A program made the translations under genes and the position numbers. Below are positions 1 to 4,317 of a DNA stretch of 5,295 nucleotides, one piece after another (the first letter of the stretch is position 1; the number at the start of each line of letters is the position of its first letter). The DNA comes from Thermoplasmata archaeon. Lineage in GTDB: Archaea > Thermoplasmatota > Thermoplasmata > Thermoplasmatales > Thermoplasmataceae. The notes below the pieces were generated by a model that did no database searches, was not told the origin of the DNA, and saw nothing but the letters and a program-made list of their open reading frames with translations. Where the stretch lies: contig JAJZYV010000161.1 of the NCBI GenBank assembly GCA_021797955.1, positions 1-5,295 of the forward strand, read 5' to 3'.

Positions 1-50
1 AATATATTTAAGTAAAATGCCTAATTTTCAAGCTTAAAGATTTAATAATC

Positions 51-60
51 AACACGTGTT
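51..60. repeat. Perfect 10-base palindrome AACACGTGTT
   Basis: AACACGTGTT is its own reverse complement and has the form of a compact site for a dimeric DNA-binding protein. It does not extend outward (C on both flanks). It sits about 70 bases upstream of the first TATA-like box of the regulator leader. A 10-base palindrome can occur by chance in AT-rich DNA, and no binding protein can be named. Confidence 0.3.
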
Positions 61-122
61 CTAACTAAATCAAAATGTGCATAATTCTAATATAGACATA
101 GTGTAAATCGGCTTCCAGAACG

Positions 123-149
123 TATATAATCAATTATTCTATTTATATT
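123..149 (+). promoter_or_regulatory. Tandem TATA-like boxes, candidate promoter(s) of the HxlR gene
   Basis: TATATAAT at 123-130 and TTTATATT at 142-149 both resemble the archaeal TATA box. With the usual spacing of about 25 bases they predict transcript starts near 152 and near 170. The second coincides with an ATG at 169 that opens only a 15-codon frame. A transcript from either box would give the regulator (ATG 292) a leader of about 120-140 nt containing the 260-290 stem-loop. This is inferred from motif and spacing; in DNA this AT-rich some TATA matches are accidental. Confidence 0.35.
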
Positions 150-259
150 GAAAATAACCTCAGGAAAAATGAATTTCAATCTGGATAGCGGATCAATTTA
201 TGTTTCAAAAAGGTGATTGGTCGTCTAAAAATAAAAGGAAGCGCTTTGCCTCAATTGCT

Positions 260-290
260 TAACCTTATGAAAGATTTCATCATAAGGTTA
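260..290. promoter_or_regulatory. Imperfect palindrome directly before the HxlR start: candidate autoregulatory operator or mRNA stem-loop
   Basis: Perfect 10-base arms TAACCTTATG (260-269) and CATAAGGTTA (281-290) flank 11 bases. A second symmetry, ATGAAA-GA-TTTCAT (267-280), is nested inside, so the whole can fold as a 13-bp stem (TAACCTT plus ATGAAA) with a three-base CAT bulge (281-283) in the right arm. The right arm ends one base before the ATG at 292. As DNA this is the expected form of a site for a dimeric winged-helix repressor such as HxlR proteins, blocking its own promoter; as RNA it would lie against the start codon. The symmetry is seen directly; the role is inferred. Confidence 0.6.
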
Positions 291-291
291 T

Positions 292-663
292 ATGGGAGAA
301 ATTCCTACGCCGGACCGGAACAATATTACTATAATGCACGACGGTGGAGATATCAGTATAACGAAGTCAGAGGGAGTACTCAAAATTCTGGGAAAGAAAT
401 ACTCATTGTTGATTATCGGTATTCTTGGAAATAACACTGCAATGAGTTTCAACGACATAAAGAAGTCCGTTGGTTGTCCCCGATCAAATCTCCTGTCCCT
501 ACGACTTAAAGAGATGAGCAATGCTGGCATTATGAAAAGAAATGTCATGGATTCACACCCGGTTTCCGTTAAATATTCCCTGACAGAGAATGGGAAGGAA
601 CTTAGAGAAAATCTCATTCCGTTGTTCAAATGGATCGAATGCAATTGTTACCCGAAATTGTGA
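292..663 (+). CDS. HxlR-family winged helix-turn-helix transcriptional regulator
   Basis: The 123-residue product matches the HxlR/DUF24 pattern of small dimeric DNA-binding regulators. The first helix with the family's G-K-[WY]-[ST]-L-L-I core appears as GKKYSLLIIGIL (about 34-45). The second helix is MSFNDIKKSV (51-60), the recognition helix carries the hallmark LSLRLKEMSNAGI (68-80; family form LSQRLREL..AGL), the wing ends VKYSLTENGKEL (93-104), and a C-terminal dimerisation helix follows. The conserved N-terminal Cys of redox-sensing members such as YodB is absent; cysteines lie instead at 62 and in a C-terminal C-N-C (117 and 119), so redox or metal sensing is possible but unproven. An ATG at 334 would give 109 residues and still keep the whole domain; it fits a TATA-like TTATATG at 288-294. 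The longer start is kept because it is the first ATG, but the choice is open. The palindrome at 260-290 suggests autoregulation. Confidence 0.85.
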   Translation: MGEIPTPDRNNITIMHDGGDISITKSEGVLKILGKKYSLLIIGILGNNTAMSFNDIKKSVGCPRSNLLSLRLKEMSNAGIMKRNVMDSHPVSVKYSLTENGKELRENLIPLFKWIECNCYPKL

Positions 664-747
664 CAATGAGTTCGGTCCAAGAAGAACCTTCACCCACAAG
701 AGGCAATTTAAGATGTTAAACTAAGTTCAGTATTCCGCTCTATCCTG

Positions 748-756
748 TTTAATAAT
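748..756 (+). promoter_or_regulatory. TATA-like box, candidate promoter of the transporter pair
   Basis: TTTAATAAT is centred about 22 bases before the ATG at 774, predicting transcription from about 774-778. The mRNA would then carry a leader of about 150 nt before the MFS start at 928, consistent with that gene having a Shine-Dalgarno-like GAGG rather than being leaderless. Readthrough from the regulator gene is the alternative. Inferred from motif and spacing only. Confidence 0.35.
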
Positions 757-904
757 TTGTTAGCATTGCTTTTATGGAGATATATGATTCATTCAGGACA
801 AAATCGATGCGTTCTTCAATTAGGCTTCTCCCAGAACCACGTAAATTACCGCAAAGAAGGATTAATGAAGCCACCTCTAATCGATTCCTTTCACCAGTTT
901 TCAT

Positions 905-917
905 CTCGGTATCGAGG
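905..917 (+). promoter_or_regulatory. Small hairpin overlapping the Shine-Dalgarno-like GAGG of the MFS gene
   Basis: CTCG (905-908) pairs with CGAG (913-916) around a GTAT loop. The right arm contains most of GAGG (914-917), the only SD-like sequence ahead of the ATG at 928 (10-base spacing). The stem is only 4 bp plus a possible T-G closing pair, so masking of the ribosome-binding site would be weak. The GAGG supports 928 as the start. Confidence 0.3.
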
Positions 918-927
918 CTGAGCCAAG

Positions 928-2154
928 ATGAAAACGCAAGACACGAAGCGGATAAGAGTTCTGATCTGGGTAACTATTGCTGAAGTTCTTGCAATGAGCC
1001 TGTGGTTCAGTGCCTCAGCAGTGTCAAGCACACTTACTACTGTTATGAACCTTTCTCATTATCAGGTACCATGGATTACCGCATCGGTTCAGATCGGGTT
1101 CGTTGTAGGGGCGATGTTGAGTGCAATCTTCGGCATACAGGATCGATTAAATCCCCGCCTAATGTTCCCAGCATCTGCAGTTCTGGCATCGGTTTTTAAT
1201 TTGCTTTTTGTGTTTGAGGTACATATAGTTATACTTGGGTTTATCCTGCGGTTCCTCACCGGCATGTTTCTAGCAGGAATCTATCCAGTCGCCGTACAGT
1301 TCATATCTGCATGGTTCCCAAAGGGAAAGGGGTTGGCCATGGGAATTTTGATAGGCGGGCTTACCCTCGGATCAGCGCTTCCAGAGTTCGTAGTTGGGCT
1401 ATCTTTTGCAGGGACATGGCAAACATTCATCATGATAAGCTCAGGTTTGGCATTCGTGGCGGCTCTAATTTCAATCTTAACATTTCATGACCCACCAATG
1501 ATTGTACGGCCGCAGAGGTTTTCATGGAGAAGTATTTCAAAAATTATAAAAAACAGGTCTTTGATGTATGATAATTTTGGGTATTTTGGCCACATGTGGG
1601 AACTATACGCAATGTGGACATGGATACCGACCTTTTTGTATCTCAGCTGGAATAATTATTTTACCGGACAGGCACTGTTGGAATATTCCACAATTGCCGC
1701 ATTCGCTTCCATAGGAATAGCGGGGATAATAGGTGCCGTTGCCGGAGGATATATTGCCGATAAAGTTGGAAGAACTGCTGAGACAGCAGGATCAATGTTC
1801 ATAAGTGGATTGTGCTCAGTGATCATAGGATTTACATATGGTGACATTCCGGCCATTACCTTCGCAATTGCATTCATCTGGGGGATAACCGTAATATCAG
1901 ATTCCGCACAGTTTTCCACGGCCGTTACAGAGCTTGCTTCCAATGAATATGTGGGAAGTGCCCTCACATTTCAGATGGCCGTGGGATTCCTCCTTACCGT
2001 TGGTTCGATTGACCTTATTGGTTATATAGTTCCGGTTATAGGATGGAATTTTGCATTCTCCCTGTTGAGTATTGGGCCGCTCATTGGGATCATTAGCATG
2101 CTGAAGTTGAGGAAAAGGCCCGATTCAACTCTAATGGCATTCGGGAGGAGGTGA
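928..2154 (+). CDS. Major facilitator superfamily (MFS) transporter, substrate unknown
   Basis: The 408-residue protein is the usual length for a 12-helix MFS secondary carrier of the cytoplasmic membrane. Hydrophobic segments fall at about 11-36, 48-70, 77-97, 100-125, 136-158, 163-186, then after a basic central loop (187-215) at 216-240, 252-278, 284-303, 308-330, 342-366 and 370-392. Both halves show the loop 2-3 motif A: QDRLNPR (71-77) in the first and the more standard GGYIADKVGR (273-282) in the second. GYFGHMWELYAMWTW (218-232), opening the second half, recalls a subgroup of prokaryotic MFS proteins often annotated as general or nitrate/nitrite-type (COG2223-like) carriers, but nothing in the sequence fixes the substrate. 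The ATG at 928 is preceded by GAGG and gives a short basic tail before helix 1. The stop overlaps the TauE/SafE gene, so the two are surely co-transcribed and may serve the same compound or stress. Confidence 0.85.
   Translation: MKTQDTKRIRVLIWVTIAEVLAMSLWFSASAVSSTLTTVMNLSHYQVPWITASVQIGFVVGAMLSAIFGIQDRLNPRLMFPASAVLASVFNLLFVFEVHIVILGFILRFLTGMFLAGIYPVAVQFISAWFPKGKGLAMGILIGGLTLGSALPEFVVGLSFAGTWQTFIMISSGLAFVAALISILTFHDPPMIVRPQRFSWRSISKIIKNRSLMYDNFGYFGHMWELYAMWTWIPTFLYLSWNNYFTGQALLEYSTIAAFASIGIAGIIGAVAGGYIADKVGRTAETAGSMFISGLCSVIIGFTYGDIPAITFAIAFIWGITVISDSAQFSTAVTELASNEYVGSALTFQMAVGFLLTVGSIDLIGYIVPVIGWNFAFSLLSIGPLIGIISMLKLRKRPDSTLMAFGRR
2143..2154 (+). promoter_or_regulatory. Strong Shine-Dalgarno at the MFS/TauE junction
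   Basis: GGGAGGAG (2143-2150) lies immediately before GTG 2151, and the fuller consensus GGAGGTGA (2147-2154) actually includes that GTG and the TGA stop of the MFS gene. Such pairing would recruit the ribosome at the junction and favour reinitiation. The spacing to GTG 2151 is abnormally short, which leaves the exact start of the downstream gene in doubt (see findings). Confidence 0.55.
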
Positions 2155-2921
2155 GCGGAATAATAGAAAGCATTGGGATTTTTACCCTCATAGGAATAAT
2201 AACAGGCATTCTTACGGGAATAACAGGATCGAGTGGTGTTATAATTGTTGTTCCCAGCATGACGTTCCTTGGATATTCATTTCACATAGCGGTGGGTACG
2301 AGTCTGTTTGTCGATGTGATCACAACAGCTTCAGTAGTTTATGTTTATACAAAAGGGAAAAAGATAGAGTGGCGCATAGGGCTCATTCTTGGAGGGGGTG
2401 CCTTAATAGGGGCACAAATCGGTGCCCATGTTGCAATCTTCATTAGCGATACTCCGCTTGAAATAATATTCACTATGGTTGCACTCATAATGGCACGGCA
2501 GTCGTTCCAAAGGGGAAAAAAGGGATTGAATATCAGGCATCGTGATATTTCGCATCCAAATTGTCTTGGATTTTTAATCAGCTTACCAATAGGTATTATG
2601 ACCGGAACGCTTGGAACCAGCGGTGGCATAATGTTCATAGCAGTCATGATGCTTTTATATTCACTGGATGCCAAGACCATGGTGGGAACTGCCACTCTAT
2701 CCATGTTTGTTTCAGCAATGAGCGGTACCGCCGGTTATCTCGTACTCAACAGCGTTGATATAATCGGGGGATTAATCATAGGGGTTATATCACTAGTTTC
2801 CGGACTATATTTTGCGAGAAGAGCTCTTGGAATGGAAGATAAAACTATCTATTATTTCCTTGGATCCGTGTTTATAATAGTTGCATTTCTCGAGGCGGTC
2901 AAGCTTGGCACAAATATTTAG
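2151..2921 (+). CDS. TauE/SafE (TSUP) family membrane transporter
   Basis: The 256-residue, highly hydrophobic protein has the two-fold repeat of the TSUP family (TauE/SafE, formerly DUF81; Pfam PF01925). Repeat one has GILTGITGSSGVIIVVP (19-35) followed by AVGTSLF (47-53); repeat two has GIMTGTLGTSGGIMFI (148-163) followed by MVGTATLSMF (177-186). A basic loop (about 117-136) separates the halves. Length is typical, with about 7-8 membrane helices. Characterised members export sulfite or sulfoacetate or move other small organic and sulfur anions; the substrate cannot be read from this sequence. GTG 2151 is the only conventional start in frame after the stop at 2094, and it overlaps the MFS stop by 4 nt (GTGA), a typical coupled operon junction. 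With the MFS partner it may form an import/efflux pair for a related anion, which is inference. Confidence 0.85.
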   Translation: MSGIIESIGIFTLIGIITGILTGITGSSGVIIVVPSMTFLGYSFHIAVGTSLFVDVITTASVVYVYTKGKKIEWRIGLILGGGALIGAQIGAHVAIFISDTPLEIIFTMVALIMARQSFQRGKKGLNIRHRDISHPNCLGFLISLPIGIMTGTLGTSGGIMFIAVMMLLYSLDAKTMVGTATLSMFVSAMSGTAGYLVLNSVDIIGGLIIGVISLVSGLYFARRALGMEDKTIYYFLGSVFIIVAFLEAVKLGTNI

Positions 2922-3174
2922 ATTAACATGGTACATTCTATAGTCGGACCAAAAACATAAAATCAGGGGGAATAGGAATTGAATGAATATATCGTATGCA
3001 CCAGTGAAAGTATCACTTTTCCGATTCATCAACAGTATAAGAACATCCTAATACCACTAAGGGTGTATAATTTTCCCCTCTCAAATGTTAAAATAGGTCA
3101 AATATTCAGGGATAATGCGAATTTTAGGCATTATACAAGAGTTTACAATATTTAATAGCAAAACGTTTTAAATA
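2922..3174. other. Gap between the transporter operon and the unknown gene
   Basis: No supported gene. A 22-codon frame at 2983-3051 has a G-rich stretch (2966-2970) 12 bases before its ATG but no other support. There is no GC stem followed by a long T-run; the short TTTTCCCC at 3071-3078 is a poor terminator candidate. The 3' part holds two inverted repeats (3112-3134 and 3146-3177) close to the promoter of the next gene. Confidence 0.5.
3112..3134. repeat. Inverted repeat upstream of the unknown gene's promoter
   Basis: ATAATGC (3112-3118) and GCATTAT (3128-3134) are perfect 7-base arms around a 9-base spacer. The repeat lies about 30 bases upstream of the TATA-like box at 3166-3174, where an activator or repressor could bind, or it may form a hairpin in mRNA reading through from the transporter pair. 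Seven-base arms are near what chance gives. Confidence 0.3.
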
Positions 3175-3177
3175 TTG
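3146..3177 (+). promoter_or_regulatory. Core promoter of the unknown gene inside a 10-bp inverted repeat
   Basis: TTTTAAATA (3166-3174) is a good archaeal TATA box, preceded by purine-rich AAAACG (3160-3165) as a possible BRE. It is centred 23 bases before ATG 3193, predicting a leaderless mRNA. The box is contained in the right arm of a perfect inverted repeat, CAATATTTAA (3146-3155) and TTAAATATTG (3168-3177), with a 12-base spacer. A dimer bound there would block TBP, so repression is the natural guess. AT-rich arms reduce the weight of the symmetry. Confidence 0.5.
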
Positions 3178-3192
3178 ACATGTTGCTTATAT

Positions 3193-4128
3193 ATGCTGGT
3201 AAGAGACATAGATCGAAAACTCGACATGCGGGTAATCCTCCGTCTAAGGCAAAACACCGAACTTTTCAATCTCACCAGGGAATTGAAAGGGAAATTCCCA
3301 GTATTCTTATTCAACCGCAACGAAGAAACATGGATGAGCACATATTTTCCCAAGGAACAAAAAAACCAGAGGCTTGAAATCGTTCTGAAAACACTTCAGG
3401 GAATTGAAAAAGAAAACTCTTTTGTCATAGATTCAAGGATAAACAATGTCAAAGACCTCAGGATTGTGAACAAGCTCATTGAAATCCCTTCATTTATTAT
3501 CAACAGATCAGACATGAACAACGGCTTCCTGAATATATATGCCAGATTCCACAGTACACACTTGCCCGATGTATCAGAGAACCTCTCAGCTTATACTGGC
3601 GATTTGGAAAATTCCAGAGTTGAATGGCTCGGACCGAATCCTGGAATAATAAAGACAATGGATCTCATAAATTCTGAATATCCCGTGTCGCTTGTCACTT
3701 ATGTTGTAAAGCTTGAGGGGGAAAACAAAGCCTTGTCCGAACTTGCAAATAACGCGAATACATTGGTTGAAATTAAGAACAGCCAGATGAGTGATGGCAA
3801 ATTCCAGGCTGTGATGTACAGCAATTCAGATTTAACCAAATTAATAAAAGGAATTAATGTGATATCAAAGGAGGACGGTATCTTTGAAATGCCCCTGACC
3901 GATGAAATTCTGGAGTTAGTGAGAGATGCATCAAACCGTGATCACATAATGAGGCTGAGGTTCTTTATCAAACCAAAGGATGGAAATCTTGAAGTTACAG
4001 TTTTTCTCCCAAGTTCATTGCTCTATGAATATTATTCAGTTCTTTATAATTTAACAAGGAAGATGGGTGGAAGAATCATTACAAAATATATATTGCCATA
4101 CACACCAGATGTCTGGGATTTCATTTAG
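3193..4128 (+). CDS. Conserved-looking soluble protein of unknown function
   Basis: I do not recognise this 311-residue protein. It has no signal peptide, membrane segment, cysteine cluster or nucleotide-binding loop, and no clear helix-turn-helix. It begins with a basic stretch (about 4-35). A similar pattern, a strand followed by a Ser-rich turn and an amphipathic helix, recurs three times: FLNIYARFHSTHLPDVSENL (112-131), KFQAVMYSNSDLTKLIKGI (203-221) and NLEVTVFLPSSLLYEYYSVL (264-283), so it may consist of repeated alpha/beta sensor-like domains. A central WLGPNPG (145-151) looks like a conserved turn. N-terminal sensor parts of archaeal bacterio-opsin-activator-type regulators came to mind, but the HTH is missing, so this is a weak guess. 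ATG 3193 is preferred because the TATA box at 3166-3174 fits a leaderless start there; a TTG at 3175 would add six residues but lies beside the TATA box. The gene stands alone, with its own promoter. Confidence 0.75.
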   Translation: MLVRDIDRKLDMRVILRLRQNTELFNLTRELKGKFPVFLFNRNEETWMSTYFPKEQKNQRLEIVLKTLQGIEKENSFVIDSRINNVKDLRIVNKLIEIPSFIINRSDMNNGFLNIYARFHSTHLPDVSENLSAYTGDLENSRVEWLGPNPGIIKTMDLINSEYPVSLVTYVVKLEGENKALSELANNANTLVEIKNSQMSDGKFQAVMYSNSDLTKLIKGINVISKEDGIFEMPLTDEILELVRDASNRDHIMRLRFFIKPKDGNLEVTVFLPSSLLYEYYSVLYNLTRKMGGRIITKYILPYTPDVWDFI

Positions 4129-4136
4129 CCAGTCAA

Positions 4137-4156
4137 GTGTTATGGAGTCATAACAC
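4137..4156. repeat. Perfect 20-nt stem-loop/palindrome after the unknown gene
   Basis: GTGTTATG (4137-4144) and CATAACAC (4149-4156) are perfect 8-base arms around GAGT, starting 9 bases after the stop codon at 4126-4128. In RNA this gives an 8-bp hairpin with a four-base loop, suited to marking the 3' end, though no T-run follows. In DNA the centre lies about 30 bases upstream of the TATA-like box at 4173-4180, suiting an operator. It shares TTATG/CATAA half-sites with the palindrome at 260-290, though at different spacing. Confidence 0.55.
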
Positions 4157-4166
4157 ATGTGCTAAT

Positions 4167-4180
4167 GAAAAGTTTATATT
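4167..4180 (+). promoter_or_regulatory. BRE/TATA-like promoter upstream of the acylase
   Basis: GAAAAG (4167-4172) followed by TTTATATT (4173-4180) resembles an archaeal BRE plus TATA box. The predicted transcript start is about 4203. The first ATG after it, 4209, opens a 23-codon frame; the acylase ATG is 109 bases further on. A short inverted repeat TGGG-TATTG-CCCA (4183-4195) lies between box and predicted start. Inferred from motif and spacing. Confidence 0.4.
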
Positions 4181-4208
4181 ATTGGGTATTGCCCAGTCTG
4201 CAGAGATC

Positions 4209-4280
4209 ATGGTAATTTTTCATTTCAAGAGAGTGACAATGGAAAAGAACTCATATGCAATAGATTCGCGCGAGATATAG
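4209..4280 (+). CDS. Possible 23-residue leader ORF upstream of the acylase
   Basis: ATG 4209 to TAG 4278-4280 encodes a basic-start peptide, MVIFHFKRVTMEKNSY and seven more residues. Its start lies where a transcript from the TATA-like box at 4173-4180 should begin, and it ends 37 bases before the acylase ATG. It resembles nothing I know and could well be chance; it is listed because its position fits a leaderless start so closely. It might be a regulatory upstream ORF or only part of the acylase 5' leader. Confidence 0.2.
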   Translation: MVIFHFKRVTMEKNSYAIDSREI

Positions 4281-4284
4281 AGTA

Positions 4285-4294
4285 AAGCTAATTA
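4285..4294 (+). promoter_or_regulatory. Weak TATA-like element close to the acylase start
   Basis: AAGCTAATTAAT-type sequence ending at 4294 is centred about 27 bases before ATG 4318, which would allow a leaderless acylase transcript. The match to the archaeal TATA consensus is poorer than that of the box at 4173-4180. No Shine-Dalgarno sequence precedes 4318, which favours a leaderless mRNA and so gives this element some support. Confidence 0.25.
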
Positions 4295-4317
4295 ATCATC
4301 TTGCACATTGCTATTCA

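Larger units (their letters stand above)
1..291. other. Non-coding leader upstream of the HxlR gene
   Basis: No convincing gene lies here on either strand: the frames are broken by frequent stops and the only open stretches are 15-20 codons long (169-216 and 200-262). The sequence is very AT-rich and carries regulatory-looking elements that are listed separately: a perfect 10-base palindrome at 51-60, TATA-like boxes near 123-130 and 142-149, and a long imperfect palindrome at 260-290. An SD-like AGGTGA at 211-216 is not followed by a usable start codon. Any upstream neighbour lies outside the window. Confidence 0.6.
664..927. other. Gap between the regulator and the transporter operon
   Basis: No supported gene. 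An open frame from ATG 774 runs into the transporter gene in another frame (to 983); its arginine- and serine-rich translation resembles no protein I know, so it is not called. The gap holds a TATA-like box at 748-756 and a small hairpin at 905-916 before the transporter start. No copy of the 260-290 palindrome is visible; AACCTT at 685-690 is only part of one arm. Confidence 0.5.

Noticed and set aside
169..262. Short frames of 15 and 20 codons in the regulator leader (169-216, 200-262)
   Set aside because: Too short, no homology recognised; the first has a TATA-like box at suitable distance but AT-rich DNA makes this weak evidence.
288..644. Long open frame on the - strand opposite the HxlR gene
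   Set aside because: It is the antisense of a clear HxlR domain; its translation shows no family resemblance.
774..983. 69-codon frame upstream of and overlapping the MFS start
   Set aside because: The start fits a predicted transcript start, but the Arg/Ser-rich translation has no recognisable features and the overlap with the MFS gene is 56 nt; kept only as a remark in findings.
1656..1967. Open frame on the - strand inside the MFS gene
   Set aside because: Lies wholly within a well-supported transporter gene and shows no domain features.
928..2154. Calling the MFS protein a nitrate/nitrite transporter (NarK)
   Set aside because: The resemblance is only general to COG2223-like carriers; I do not see clear nitrate-signature motifs, so the substrate is left open.
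2345..2704. Open frame on the - strand inside the TauE/SafE gene
   Set aside because: Antisense of a membrane protein, which commonly leaves open hydrophobic frames; no independent start signal or motif.
2983..3051. 22-codon frame after the TauE/SafE gene, with a G-rich stretch upstream
   Set aside because: The G-run is a poor Shine-Dalgarno match, 12 bases from the ATG, and the peptide has no recognisable features.
3061..3090. Transcription terminator at TTTTCCCC after the transporter pair
   Set aside because: Only four Ts, no stem before them; insufficient to call an archaeal T-rich terminator.
3175..3192. TTG start giving six extra residues to the unknown protein
   Set aside because: The TTG touches the TATA box and lies inside the inverted repeat; a leaderless ATG at 3193 fits the promoter spacing better.
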